A DNA stretch of 64,000 nucleotides from Scybalosoma faecavium (GCA_018716135.1 DVKG01000003.1:105566-169565), one strand, 5' to 3'; shown: positions 35,727 to 45,161, counted from the first letter of the stretch. Notes: a model not told the origin generated them from the sequence alone. Made by a program: numbers and translations.

Positions 35727-37448
35727 TTATTCTTCATCCTGCAGAGCGTCGTAGCCCTGCTCGCCTGTGCGGATCTTTATGACATTCTCAACGTCGTATA
35801 CGAATATCTTGCCATCGCCGATATGACCTGTGTACAGCGCTTTCTTAGCGGAGTGTACAATAGTCTCCACGGGTATCTTGCATACTACAAGCTCTACCTT
35901 CACCTTCGGCAGCAGGTTCATATTCACTGCAACGCCGCGGTAATACTCCGGACGGCCTTTCTGCTGACCGCATCCGAGCACGTTGGTCACTGTCATACCG
36001 GTTACACCCAGCTCATCCATAGCGACCTTCAGGTTTTCAAACTTGTTCTGATTTGTTATAATAACCACCTTGCTCATCTTCGCCTTTTTGGACGGAGCCT
36101 GAGCGCCGGGTACGTTTACATTCGTCACAGGAACCGCCTTGTCTATGTCGCTCTCCGGAGCTCCTTCGTTAGGAGATACGTAAGCTGCGACATTTGGCAT
36201 CATACCTGTAGGAGCGAAGTCTGCATATGCGCTGGGAAGGTTGTGCTCTGTAGCATCCAGACCCATAATTTCCTCTTCCGCACTTACACGCAGACCTATC
36301 GTCTTATTTATGATAGTGAATATGATAAGCATCGTAACCACTACCCAAGCTATTACTACCGCTACGCCAAGCACTTCGATTCCGAAGAACTCGAATCCGC
36401 CGCCGTAGAATACGCCGCCATCGACAGCGAAGAGACCTGTCATTATCGTACCGAACGCGCCGCACGCGCCGTGTACGCCGATCGCGCCGACCGGATCGTC
36501 GATCTTGAGCTTCTTATCTATAAACTCGATTACTATAACGACGAGAATGCCTGCGCAAAGGCCGATAATCGCCGCGCCGACGGGAGATACCACGTCGCAG
36601 CCCGCTGTAATAGCGACCAAGCCTGCCAGAGAGCCGTTCAGCGTCATAGATACGTCCGGCTTTCCATAACGAAGCCATGTGAATATCATTGTAGCTACCG
36701 TAGCGACTGCCGCTGCGAGGTTTGTATTTACGAATATCATACCCGCGCTGGTTATGCTCTCGTCGCCCGTCATGGACACCGTGGAGCAGCCGTTGAAACC
36801 AAACCAGCAGAACCAGAGAATAAACACGCCGAGCGCGCCGAGCGTCAGAGAATGACCGGGAATAGCCTTAGCATTGCCGTCCTTATCATATTTTCCGATA
36901 CGCGGTCCCAGCATCTTCGCGCCTATAAGCGCCGCTACGCCGCCTACCATATGAACAGCTGTGGAACCTGCAAAATCATGGAATCCCAATTCCGCAAGCC
37001 ATCCGCCTCCCCAAATCCAATGACCGGATATGGGATAAACAATCGCGCTTATGCACAGAGAATAAACGCAGTATGCGGAAAACTTCGTGCGCTCTGCCAT
37101 AGAGCCAGATACAATAGTGGCCGATGTGGCACAGAACACCGTCTGGAAAATTACAAAAGCCCACAGCGGAACCCCTTCAGGCAGTATACTGCTGTAATCT
37201 CCAAAGCTGATCGTAGGATCTAACCAGCCTATTACAGCGCTCGCCCCGCCAAACATAAGACCAAAGCCCAGCAGCCAATAAACAGGCGTTCCTATAGCAA
37301 AGTCCATAAGGTTTTTCATTATGATGTTTCCGGCGTTCTTTGCTCTTGTGAAACCGGTCTCCACCATGGCGAAACCCGCCTGCATAAAGAATACCATCGC
37401 TGCGCCCAGCAATACCCAAATGGTATTTACAGATGAAAACATTTCCAT
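35727..37448 (-). CDS. Ammonium transporter fused to a PII signalling domain
   Basis: 573 residues. Residues about 1-405 form an Amt channel with eleven hydrophobic helices and the twin histidines of the pore (GSTAVHMVGG and GVHGACGAFG). A linker rich in Ala and Pro (about 410-455) leads to a complete GlnB/GlnK-like domain at about 458-565 (KVVIITNQNKFENLKVAM, KGRPEYYRGV, LLPKVKVELVV, TGHIGDGKIFVYDVENVIKIRTGE). At the position of the uridylylated Tyr51 of GlnK (RGAEYxV) this protein has RGVAVNM, so that control is absent. Normally PII docks on Amt to block it; here gating is probably intramolecular. GGAGG precedes the ATG. It lies downstream of glnN. Confidence 0.94.
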   Translation of the reverse strand: MEMFSSVNTIWVLLGAAMVFFMQAGFAMVETGFTRAKNAGNIIMKNLMDFAIGTPVYWLLGFGLMFGGASAVIGWLDPTISFGDYSSILPEGVPLWAFVIFQTVFCATSATIVSGSMAERTKFSAYCVYSLCISAIVYPISGHWIWGGGWLAELGFHDFAGSTAVHMVGGVAALIGAKMLGPRIGKYDKDGNAKAIPGHSLTLGALGVFILWFCWFGFNGCSTVSMTGDESITSAGMIFVNTNLAAAVATVATMIFTWLRYGKPDVSMTLNGSLAGLVAITAGCDVVSPVGAAIIGLCAGILVVIVIEFIDKKLKIDDPVGAIGVHGACGAFGTIMTGLFAVDGGVFYGGGFEFFGIEVLGVAVVIAWVVVTMLIIFTIINKTIGLRVSAEEEIMGLDATEHNLPSAYADFAPTGMMPNVAAYVSPNEGAPESDIDKAVPVTNVNVPGAQAPSKKAKMSKVVIITNQNKFENLKVAMDELGVTGMTVTNVLGCGQQKGRPEYYRGVAVNMNLLPKVKVELVVCKIPVETIVHSAKKALYTGHIGDGKIFVYDVENVIKIRTGEQGYDALQDEE

Positions 37449-37544
37449 AATTTCCTCCTGGAAAGTATTGAATTATAAACGCTGAGTAAAGTATTAAAAT
37501 AAAATAATGTCAGTTTTCTCAGCGAATAGTCCACTGAATTGCCG

Positions 37545-37578
37545 TCCTCCGACGGGCTTCAAACGCCCGCCGAAGAAC
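37545..37578 (-). other. Hairpin between glnN and the Amt-PII gene
   Basis: On the minus strand GGCGGGC, GTTTGAA loop, GCCCGTC, extended by TCTTC/GGAGG pairs. No T-run follows. It may be an mRNA-processing or pausing site between the two nitrogen genes. Confidence 0.5.
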
Positions 37579-37629
37579 AAACATTTTAGTAAAGGAAGCA
37601 CTGAAAAGTGTCTTTGTATTTTCTAAGTA

Positions 37630-39720
37630 TTAAACACTGAAAAGTATTTTGCCATAGGACGGATAAGGCCAATCCTTTGTGCCCATATCCTGCTCCATTA
37701 AATCTACAGCCGCGCGAAGCTCCGCCATGAGAGTGAGTATCGTATCGCGATAGTAGCATCCCATTTTCGTAGCATCCTCCATGCCCTCTGCATATTTCAC
37801 AGCAGCATCGAGAGCTTCTGTTTTTTCGTATGCTTCGCTGCACAATCTGGACAGCTTTTCTACGAGCAATTCTTCTACGCTGGATGTAGCGCCCGGAACG
37901 GCCGCCTTCTTCAGGCTCACACCCTCAGAGAGAGCACCGACATACTTCAGCACAGCGGGGACAATATCCCTCTTGACCATCTCTATCATTGTAAGAGCTT
38001 CAATGTGAACCGTCTTGCAGTACGTCTCCATAAGAATTTCATAGCGGGATTCTATCTCCGCTCTTGTAAACACGCCATTGCTCTCGAACATATTGATGTT
38101 CTTGTCCTCGAGGAACGTCGGGAGAACGTCAACCGTAGTTTTGTGATTGGACAGACCGCGCCTAGCAGCTTCCTCAACCCATTCGTCAGAATAATTGTTT
38201 CCATTGAAGACTATGCGGCCGTGATCTTTTAATGTCGTCTTGAGCAGTTTATTGAGACCTTCTGTAAAGTCTTCTTCTTTTTCAAGCACATCTGCAAATT
38301 CCTTCAGAACCTGAGCTACCGCCGTGTTCAGCACTATGTTGGGAGTCGCTACAGAGGCGGAAGAACCCAGCATTCTGAACTCAAATCTGTTGCCTGTGAA
38401 AGCGAAGGGGGACGTTCTGTTTCTGTCTGTCGCATCTTTCGGGAAATGAGGCAAGACGTCTACGCCGATTTCCATATCCAGAGCCTTTGTTCCCTCGTAG
38501 GGCGTTCCTTCGGAGATACTCTGCAATATAGCGGAAAGTACATCGCCGAGGAATACCGATACAATCGCAGGCGGAGCCTCATTCGCGCCGAGACGATGAT
38601 CGTTGCCTGCTGTCGCGATGGACAGTCTGAGCATATCCTGATACTCATCTACTGCCTTAATCACAGCCGTGAGGAACAACAGGAACTGCGCATTATCCTC
38701 GGGAGAGCTGCCCGGCTCGAGCAGGTTCATGCCTGTGTTTGTAGAAATAGACCAGTTGTTGTGCTTACCGCTGCCGTTCACGCCATCGAAAGGTTTCTCA
38801 TGCAGCAGGCAGCGCAGGCCGTGCTTTCTCGCTACTTTTTTTGCGATTTCCATTGTAATCTGGTTATGGTCTACCGCTACGTTAGTAGTAGCGAAAATAG
38901 GAGCGAGCTCATGCTGAGAGGGCGCAACCTCATTGTGCTTTGTCTTGGCAAGCACCCCGAGCTTCCACAGCTCTTCGTCCAGCTCTTTCATGTACTCCAC
39001 TACGCGAGGCTTGACAGCGCCGAAATAGTGGTCATCCATTTCCTGTCCTTTGGGGGGCATAGAGCCGAAAAGCGTGCGTCCTGTGAAGATGATATCCGGT
39101 CTTGCTCTGTAATCTTCTTCTGTAATAAGGAAGTATTCCTGTTCGGGTCCGACCGTAGTTTTTACGCTCTCGACTTCATCTCTTCCGAAAAGCTTCAGTA
39201 TTCTGAGAGCCTGCTTATTTATCGCCTCCATAGAGCGCAGAAGCGGAGTTTTTTTGTCCAGGCATTCGCCGGTGTAAGAACAAAACGCCGTCGGGATGCA
39301 AAGTATTCCGTCTTTTATAAACGCATAAGACGTGGGGTCCCATGCGGTGTAGCCGCGCGCCTCAAAGGTAGCGCGGAGACCGCCCGACGGGAAGCTGCTC
39401 GCGTCAGGTTCGCCCTTTATCAGCTCTTTGCCTTTGAATTCCATTATTATCTTGCCGTCGCTTGTAGGAGAGATGAAGCTGTCGTGCTTCTCCGCCGTAA
39501 CGCCTGTCATGGGCTGGAACCAATGCGTGAAATGAGTCACACCCTTCTCAATCGCCCAGTCCTTCATAGCATTCGCAACGACATTAGCAACTGTAATATC
39601 CAGCGGCTTGCCGTCTTGCGTCGTCTTTTTCAGAGCCTTGTACGTCTCTTTCGGCAGACGCTCTTTCATAACTTCGTCGTCAAATACGTTGCTTGCGAAT
39701 AATTGCGGTATTCCCTTCAT
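37630..39720 (-). CDS. glnN: Glutamine synthetase type III
   Basis: 696 residues from the ATG at 39720, chosen because GGAGG lies 7 nt ahead; upstream in-frame starts have no ribosome binding site. Makes glutamine from glutamate, ammonium and ATP. The long GSIII form is recognised from VTHFTHWFQPMTG, the KHNEVAPSQHELAP block, NNWSISTNTGMNLLEPG and FRMLGSSASVATPN. GSIII is a dodecamer found in Bacteroidota, cyanobacteria and many Clostridia. Its leader contains a terminator (39770-39811), so expression is probably controlled by antitermination. Confidence 0.96.
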   Translation of the reverse strand: MKGIPQLFASNVFDDEVMKERLPKETYKALKKTTQDGKPLDITVANVVANAMKDWAIEKGVTHFTHWFQPMTGVTAEKHDSFISPTSDGKIIMEFKGKELIKGEPDASSFPSGGLRATFEARGYTAWDPTSYAFIKDGILCIPTAFCSYTGECLDKKTPLLRSMEAINKQALRILKLFGRDEVESVKTTVGPEQEYFLITEEDYRARPDIIFTGRTLFGSMPPKGQEMDDHYFGAVKPRVVEYMKELDEELWKLGVLAKTKHNEVAPSQHELAPIFATTNVAVDHNQITMEIAKKVARKHGLRCLLHEKPFDGVNGSGKHNNWSISTNTGMNLLEPGSSPEDNAQFLLFLTAVIKAVDEYQDMLRLSIATAGNDHRLGANEAPPAIVSVFLGDVLSAILQSISEGTPYEGTKALDMEIGVDVLPHFPKDATDRNRTSPFAFTGNRFEFRMLGSSASVATPNIVLNTAVAQVLKEFADVLEKEEDFTEGLNKLLKTTLKDHGRIVFNGNNYSDEWVEEAARRGLSNHKTTVDVLPTFLEDKNINMFESNGVFTRAEIESRYEILMETYCKTVHIEALTMIEMVKRDIVPAVLKYVGALSEGVSLKKAAVPGATSSVEELLVEKLSRLCSEAYEKTEALDAAVKYAEGMEDATKMGCYYRDTILTLMAELRAAVDLMEQDMGTKDWPYPSYGKILFSV

Positions 39721-39769
39721 GTTTACCTCCATAATTTTGCCTTCAATCTCTTTCTCTTGACTACAATAT

Positions 39770-39811
39770 AAAAAGGCGCTGCGCACCGGTCTCTTCGGTG
39801 TCGTCAGCGCC
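39770..39811 (-). promoter_or_regulatory. Terminator-type attenuator in the glnN leader
   Basis: On the minus strand GGCGCTG (39811-39805) pairs with CAGCGCC (39781-39775). An inner CACCG / CGGTG stem has loop AAGAGAC, and TTTTTATATTG follows. It begins about 13 nt after the expected transcription start and ends about 35 nt before the glnN ribosome binding site. Confidence 0.75.
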
Positions 39812-39830
39812 TTTGCTGTTCATGTGCCTA

Positions 39831-39859
39831 AGTATACACCCAGTTTTCATACTTGTCAA
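39831..39859 (-). promoter_or_regulatory. Promoter of glnN
   Basis: On the minus strand TTGACA (39859-39854), 17-bp spacer, TATACT (39836-39831). Confidence 0.85.
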
Positions 39860-40043
39860 TATCTTTTTGCAATTTTTTGAAAAACTCATTGCATTTTTAT
39901 TTTATTCTTTCATTTTTTAGAGATATATCCTGCGTTTTACTGTAAAACCCCGAGTGTTTTGCAGCATTACTCTTCTCAAATGCAGGAAAATATTCCTGTC
40001 TTAAATTATTTTGCAATTTGCAGGAAAATCTCTGTCATTTTTC

Positions 40044-40072
40044 TTGACATAGCGCGTATATTTCTATATAAT
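40044..40072 (+). promoter_or_regulatory. Promoter of the split glutamate synthase operon
   Basis: TTGACA (40044-40049), 17-bp spacer, TATAAT (40067-40072): perfect consensus. Two GCAGGAAAAT direct repeats upstream (near 39980 and 40019) could be regulator sites. A hairpin ACCGTC/GACGGT (40082-40107) lies directly before the AGGAGG at 40108-40113. Confidence 0.88.
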
Positions 40073-40121
40073 TGTCACTGAACCGTCGCAAAATATGTTA
40101 TGACGGTAGGAGGAATGAGTT

Positions 40122-41222
40122 ATGAACACAATGAAGGAAGGTCAAGTGAGAATACCCTCCGGCTGTGCTATCTCAGGCATTTTCGCAAAGGACGGCAAGC
40201 TGATCTCGGGCAGGGATATTATCACTTCCATATCCACTATGCACGACCGCTCCAACGGACTTGGCGGCGGTTTCGCCGGCTATGGCATATACCCTCAGTA
40301 CAAAGATCTGTACGCACTGCACGTATTTTACGATTCACTGGAATCCAGAAACAAATGCGAAGCTTATCTGGACGACCATTTCGACATAGTCAACCTTTCT
40401 AAAATACCCGTGCGCAAATCTCCGAAGATCACGGACGAACCGCTTATCTGGCGCTACTTTGTCCGTCCGCATCACACGAAGATGCTCTCCTTCCACCTCG
40501 GCGAGGACGAATTTGTGTCACGCTGTACTTTCTACATTAATACTGCTATCGAAGGAGCCTATGTATTCTCCAGCGGCAAAAACATGGGCGTTTTTAAAGC
40601 TGTAGGATTCCCCGAAGATGTAGGCGAATACTACCGCCTCGACGAATACGAAGGCTATTGCTGGACTGCTCACGGTCGTTACCCGACCAACACCCCCGGC
40701 TGGTGGGGCGGCGCGCATCCTTTCGCTACGCTGGATTTTTCCGTCGTACACAACGGCGAAATATCCTCCTATGACGCTAACAGACGTTTCATAGAGATGT
40801 TCGGCTATACATGCTCTCTTATGACAGATACAGAAGTTATAGCTTATATGGTAGACTTTCTCATCCGCAAGGTCGGCATGACTATGGAAGAGATGTGCGA
40901 CGTAATCGCGGCGCCCTTCTGGAGTACAATAGAAAAAATGCCTCCGGAGGAGAAAGAGAGATTCACTTATATAAGAAACGCCTTCTCCAGTATGCTGATA
41001 ACAGGACCTTTCTCCATACTCGTCGGTTTCAACGGCGGTATGCTCGCGCTCAACGACAGACTCAAGCTGCGCAGCATGGTCGTCGGAGAAAAGGACGAAA
41101 TGGTTTACATGGCGAGCGAAGAATGCGCCATAAGAGTTATTCAGCCCGAGCTGGACAAGATCTGGTCGCCCGGCGGCGGCGAAGCGGTTATAGTCCGTCT
41201 TAACGAAGGAGTGAGTGTATAA
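40122..41222 (+). CDS. Glutamate synthase, glutaminase subunit (split GltB amidotransferase domain)
   Basis: 366 residues, preceded by AGGAGG. Class II glutamine amidotransferase that frees ammonia from glutamine. The nucleophile is Cys15 in SGCAISGIF, exposed after removal of a 14-residue propeptide. TAHGRYPTNTPGWWGGAHPF and VVHNGEISSYDANR are the Arg and Asn-Gly glutamine-binding motifs. It forms a glutamate synthase with the next four products, in the split arrangement known from archaea, Thermotoga and Clostridia. The stop overlaps the next gene start. Confidence 0.92.
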   Translation: MNTMKEGQVRIPSGCAISGIFAKDGKLISGRDIITSISTMHDRSNGLGGGFAGYGIYPQYKDLYALHVFYDSLESRNKCEAYLDDHFDIVNLSKIPVRKSPKITDEPLIWRYFVRPHHTKMLSFHLGEDEFVSRCTFYINTAIEGAYVFSSGKNMGVFKAVGFPEDVGEYYRLDEYEGYCWTAHGRYPTNTPGWWGGAHPFATLDFSVVHNGEISSYDANRRFIEMFGYTCSLMTDTEVIAYMVDFLIRKVGMTMEEMCDVIAAPFWSTIEKMPPEEKERFTYIRNAFSSMLITGPFSILVGFNGGMLALNDRLKLRSMVVGEKDEMVYMASEECAIRVIQPELDKIWSPGGGEAVIVRLNEGVSV

Positions 41223-42727
41223 TGGCTATAGATTTTCTGTACCCCGAATATGAAGTAGTTCGCAACTACGACCGCTGCATAACATGCCGCGCATGCGAAC
41301 GCCAATGTGCTAACGAAGTACATTATTATGATGAAGATTTAGATATGATGATGGTGGACGAAACCAAATGCGTCAACTGTCACCGCTGCGTAGCTCTGTG
41401 TCCGACGCGCGCGCTTAAAATAGTAAAAACAGACCATACATTTAAAGAAAATTCTAGCTGGTCGTCCGATTCTATTCAAAATATATACAGACAAGCAGGC
41501 ACAGGCGGCGTGCTGCTCTCCTCAATGGGCAACCCGACAGACCTTCCCGTATATTGGGATCGCCTGCTGATAAACGCCTCCCAGGTCACAAACCCTTCCA
41601 TCGACCCTCTCAGAGAGCCGATGGAAACGAGAGTCTTCCTCGGCGGCAAGCCGACCGAAATCGAACGCGACGAAAACGGCAAACTCAAAAACAACCTGAC
41701 GCCTTTTTTGAAGCTCGAAACTCCCGTCATGTTCTCCGCCATGAGCTACGGCTCCATAAGCTACAACGCACACGCGGCTCTCGCACGCGCGGCGACAGAG
41801 CTGGGAATTTACTACAACACAGGCGAGGGCGGTCTGCATAAAGACTTCTATCAATACGGCTCCAATACAATCGTGCAGGTTGCGTCGGGCAGATTCGGCG
41901 TTTACAAGGATTACCTGGAGGCAGGCGCAGCCATTGAGATTAAGATGGGACAAGGCGCCAAGCCCGGCATCGGCGGTCATCTCCCCGGCATTAAAATCGT
42001 CGGCGACATATCCGCGACCAGAATGATCCCCGAGGGCAGCGACGCCATCTCGCCGGCGCCTCACCACGACATTTACTCTATCGAGGATCTGCGTCAGCTT
42101 GTATTCTCCCTCAAAGAGGCCACAGGCTACAAAAAGCCTATAATCGTAAAAATCGCCGCAGTTCACAACGTCGCGGCTATCGCCAGCGGTATCGCTCGCA
42201 GCGGCGCGGATATAATCGCCATCGACGGCTTCCGCGGCGGCACAGGCGCAGCGCCCACCAGAATACGCGACAACGTAGGTATTCCGATTGAGCTTGCGCT
42301 CGCCAGCGTAGATCAGCGTCTCCGCGACGAAGGCATCCGCAACAACGTATCCGTCGTAGTCAGCGGCGCTATCCGAAGCAGCGCAGACATCGTAAAGGCT
42401 ATTGCTCTCGGCGCAGACGCATGCTACATCGGCACAAGCGCGCTTCTCGCTCTCGGCTGCCACCTCTGCCGCACATGCCACGCAGGCAAATGCAACTGGG
42501 GTATTGCGACGCAGCGTCCCGAGCTCGTCCGCCGCCTCAATCCCGACATCGGCGCTCAGCGTCTCGTAAATCTGGTCACGGCATGGGATCACGAGATTAA
42601 AGAGATGATGGGCGGCATGGGCATAAACTCCATCGAAGCCCTGCGCGGCAACAGGCTCATGCTGAGAGGCGTAGGTTTGAACGAGAAGGAACTGGAGATT
42701 TTGGGCGTCAAGCACGCAGGAGAGTAA
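41222..42727 (+). CDS. Glutamate synthase, FMN/ferredoxin-type catalytic subunit
   Basis: 501 residues. The N-terminus carries two 4Fe-4S motifs (CITCRACERQC, CVNCHRCVALCP). The FMN-binding barrel of the GltB synthase domain follows, with MSYGSISYNAHAALARAA, GEGG, KMGQGAKPGIGGHLPG and SGADIIAIDGFRGGTGAAPT. A cysteine cluster CHLCRTCHAGKCNWG for the 3Fe-4S centre is near 415. It converts 2-oxoglutarate and ammonia to glutamate. ATGA-type overlap with the upstream gene shows coupling. Confidence 0.94.
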   Translation: MAIDFLYPEYEVVRNYDRCITCRACERQCANEVHYYDEDLDMMMVDETKCVNCHRCVALCPTRALKIVKTDHTFKENSSWSSDSIQNIYRQAGTGGVLLSSMGNPTDLPVYWDRLLINASQVTNPSIDPLREPMETRVFLGGKPTEIERDENGKLKNNLTPFLKLETPVMFSAMSYGSISYNAHAALARAATELGIYYNTGEGGLHKDFYQYGSNTIVQVASGRFGVYKDYLEAGAAIEIKMGQGAKPGIGGHLPGIKIVGDISATRMIPEGSDAISPAPHHDIYSIEDLRQLVFSLKEATGYKKPIIVKIAAVHNVAAIASGIARSGADIIAIDGFRGGTGAAPTRIRDNVGIPIELALASVDQRLRDEGIRNNVSVVVSGAIRSSADIVKAIALGADACYIGTSALLALGCHLCRTCHAGKCNWGIATQRPELVRRLNPDIGAQRLVNLVTAWDHEIKEMMGGMGINSIEALRGNRLMLRGVGLNEKELEILGVKHAGE

Positions 42728-42730
42728 GAT

Positions 42731-43159
42731 ATGAAACGAGTATACGTCAATGAAAAGTGGTGTTTGGCGTGCCATCTGTGCGAATATTACTGCGCATACG
42801 CCAACTCCGGAATAGATAACATGGTAAAGGCGCTCAAGGGCGTCCAGATAAACCCGAGAATACGAATAGAAGAAAAAGACAACATCAGCTTCGCTGTATC
42901 ATGCAGACATTGCGAAGAGCCTCTCTGCGTGAAAAGCTGCCTCACGGGCGCTCTGACGATAAAAAACAGCGTAATAGAAATAGACCAGGATAAGTGCGTA
43001 AGCTGCTACACCTGCATAGTCTCCTGCCCTTACGGCGCGATAATGCCTTCAAACACAGGAGCCATACAGAAATGCGAGCTTTGCACAGACAATTCTTTCG
43101 GAGAGCCCGCATGCGTAAAAGGCTGTCCGAATAATGCAATAGTTTTCGAGGAGAGATGA
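42731..43159 (+). CDS. 4Fe-4S ferredoxin-type electron carrier of glutamate synthase
   Basis: 142 residues with four cysteine groups: CLACHLCEYYC, CRHCEEPLCVKSC, CVSCYTCIVSCP and CELCTDNSFGEPACVKGCP. This is the HycB/DmsB-like four-cluster pattern. It probably passes electrons from the FAD-dependent subunit (next gene) to the FMN subunit. It lies 3 bp after the catalytic subunit gene and 3 bp before the next. Confidence 0.92.
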   Translation: MKRVYVNEKWCLACHLCEYYCAYANSGIDNMVKALKGVQINPRIRIEEKDNISFAVSCRHCEEPLCVKSCLTGALTIKNSVIEIDQDKCVSCYTCIVSCPYGAIMPSNTGAIQKCELCTDNSFGEPACVKGCPNNAIVFEER

Positions 43160-43162
43160 GTC

Positions 43163-44401
43163 ATGAAGCAAACTAAATATCTCATCATAGGCAACTCCGC
43201 AGCAGCGGTAGGTACAATAGAAGGCATTCGTCAAGTCGATACGGAAGGCAGCATTCTTCTCGTATCCTCCGAGCCGTATCACACATATTCCCGCCCTCTC
43301 ATCTCCTATCTTCTCCTCGGAAAAACAGATTCCGACCGCATGAAGTACAGACCTGACGACTTCTACAAAAACAACAGCGTAGAATGTCTCTTCGGTCAGA
43401 CGGCTTCCAAAATCGAAGCTCACGATCACATCGTCACCCTTAGCAGCGGCGAAGAGATTAAATACGAAAAGCTTCTCATCGGCACGGGCTCGCGCCCGCT
43501 CGTTCCGGAGCTTCCGGGTTTGAAAAGCGTCAAAAACAAATTCACGTTTATGAGCCTTGACGATGCAAAAGCTCTGGACGCAGCTATAACTCCGAAATCC
43601 CGAGTTCTGATACTCGGCGCAGGTCTCATAGGTCTGAAATGCGCAGAGGGCATACATCGCAAGGCAGCAGAGGTTACAGTAGTCGGACGCACAAACAGAA
43701 TCCTCAGAAGTATAATCGACGAAGATGCAAGCGATATGATTAAAGCTCACATCGAGAGCAAGGGCATCAAATTCCATCTTTCCGACAATGTGGAAAGCCT
43801 GACTTCCAACAAGGCGAAATTCAAGAGCGGAGATGTAATCGAATTCGATATACTTGTCACAGCTCTCGGCGTACAGCCCAATGTCGAGTTGGTCAAGGCG
43901 GCAGGCGGCGCAGTCGTCAAGGGAATCCGCACCAACGAACGATGTGAAACAACGCTCTGCGACATATACGCGGCGGGCGATTGCAGCGAGAGCCACGACA
44001 TCACTACAGATACCGATAAAGTCATCGCGCTTCTGCCTAACGCATATATGCAGGGCGAAACGGCAGGTATCAACATGGCAGGCGGAACAGCATCCTATGA
44101 TAAAGCAATGCCCATGAACGCCATCGGTTTCTTCGGTCTGCATCTCGTAACGGCGGGCAGCTACGACGGTGAAGCTTATGTCGAAAAAACAGACAGCACA
44201 TACAAAAAGCTGGTATACGCAGACAACACGCTCAAAGGATTTATAATGGTGGGCAACATCGAGAGAGCCGGCATATACACTTCACTCATACGTGAAAAAA
44301 CGCCCCTCTCCGAGATAGATTTTGAATTAATAAAGGAAAAGCCGCAGCTTATGGCCTTCTCCAAGAAGGAACGCTCGCGGAAGCTGGGAGGTCGCAAATG
44401 A
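43163..44401 (+). CDS. NAD(P)/FAD-dependent oxidoreductase of glutamate synthase
   Basis: 412 residues. The FAD-binding Rossmann motif is IIGNSAAAVGTIEGI near the start and the NAD(P) motif is VLILGAGLIGLKCAEGI near 150. The FAD-contacting IYAAGDCSES is near 272. It resembles the NirB/rubredoxin-reductase group. In this operon it takes the role of the small GltD subunit, reducing the iron-sulphur chain. The last four bases overlap the next gene (ATGA). Confidence 0.92.
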   Translation: MKQTKYLIIGNSAAAVGTIEGIRQVDTEGSILLVSSEPYHTYSRPLISYLLLGKTDSDRMKYRPDDFYKNNSVECLFGQTASKIEAHDHIVTLSSGEEIKYEKLLIGTGSRPLVPELPGLKSVKNKFTFMSLDDAKALDAAITPKSRVLILGAGLIGLKCAEGIHRKAAEVTVVGRTNRILRSIIDEDASDMIKAHIESKGIKFHLSDNVESLTSNKAKFKSGDVIEFDILVTALGVQPNVELVKAAGGAVVKGIRTNERCETTLCDIYAAGDCSESHDITTDTDKVIALLPNAYMQGETAGINMAGGTASYDKAMPMNAIGFFGLHLVTAGSYDGEAYVEKTDSTYKKLVYADNTLKGFIMVGNIERAGIYTSLIREKTPLSEIDFELIKEKPQLMAFSKKERSRKLGGRK

Positions 44402-45129
44402 ATCAGATAGACGCAACAGGAATGCACTTTAAAGACCTGAACGACGTGGTACGCAAAGCATGGGTATCCGGCGAAGACATTACAATAGATAACTGTGTCG
44501 GTCAGCGTTATATTGCAGCCGGAGCCAGCGGCAACACCGTAACTATAAACGGCACACCCGGCAACGCACTCGGCGCGTACCTGGACGGTTCCAAAATAAT
44601 CGTAAACGGCAACGCTCAGGACGCCACCGGCGACACGCTCAACGACGGAGCTATAATCATACACGGCAACTGCGGCGACGCTGTCGGCTACGGCATGCGC
44701 GGCGGAAAAATCTACGTCGAGGGCGGCGCAGGCTATCGCGCAGGCATTCACATGAAAGCTTATAAAGAGAAGCTCCCCGTTCTCATCATCGGCGGAAAAG
44801 CGGGCAGCTTCCTGGGAGAATATCAGGCCGGCGGTCTTATTATCGTCTTGGGCAGAGGCTGCAACGGCGAACCGCCTGTAGGATACTTCTGCGGAACAGG
44901 AATGCACGGCGGAAGAATGTTCCTTCGCTGCGACACTCCTCCGGCGGATCTGCCCAAGCAGGTAATCTGCACCGTCGCCTCCAACGAAGATAAGCAGTAT
45001 ATCCGTCCTTATATCGAAGAATACGCAGCCGAATTCGGGCTGAACGCAGACGAACTGCTCTCTTCCAATTTCTTCATGCTCGTTCCCGACACGAAAAACC
45101 CTTACAAACAGCTTTATACGCATTGCTGA
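44398..45129 (+). CDS. Glutamate synthase, GXGXG (alpha-subunit C-terminal) domain protein
   Basis: 243 residues. Right-handed beta helix built from repeated G-x-x-G units (GASGNTVTINGTPGNALG, DGAIIIHGNCGDAVGYGMRGG, GCNGEPPVGYFCGTGMHGG). It corresponds to the GltB C-terminal domain, which supports the ammonia tunnel. It completes the five-gene split enzyme; a terminator follows. Confidence 0.92.
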   Translation: MNQIDATGMHFKDLNDVVRKAWVSGEDITIDNCVGQRYIAAGASGNTVTINGTPGNALGAYLDGSKIIVNGNAQDATGDTLNDGAIIIHGNCGDAVGYGMRGGKIYVEGGAGYRAGIHMKAYKEKLPVLIIGGKAGSFLGEYQAGGLIIVLGRGCNGEPPVGYFCGTGMHGGRMFLRCDTPPADLPKQVICTVASNEDKQYIRPYIEEYAAEFGLNADELLSSNFFMLVPDTKNPYKQLYTHC

Positions 45130-45161
45130 CAAGCGTTTTTCAACAATATCGGCAAGCGCTG

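Noticed and set aside
35823..37223. 466-codon plus-strand frame opposite the Amt-PII gene
   Set aside because: No ribosome binding site and a composition of Arg/Tyr/His typical of antisense frames.
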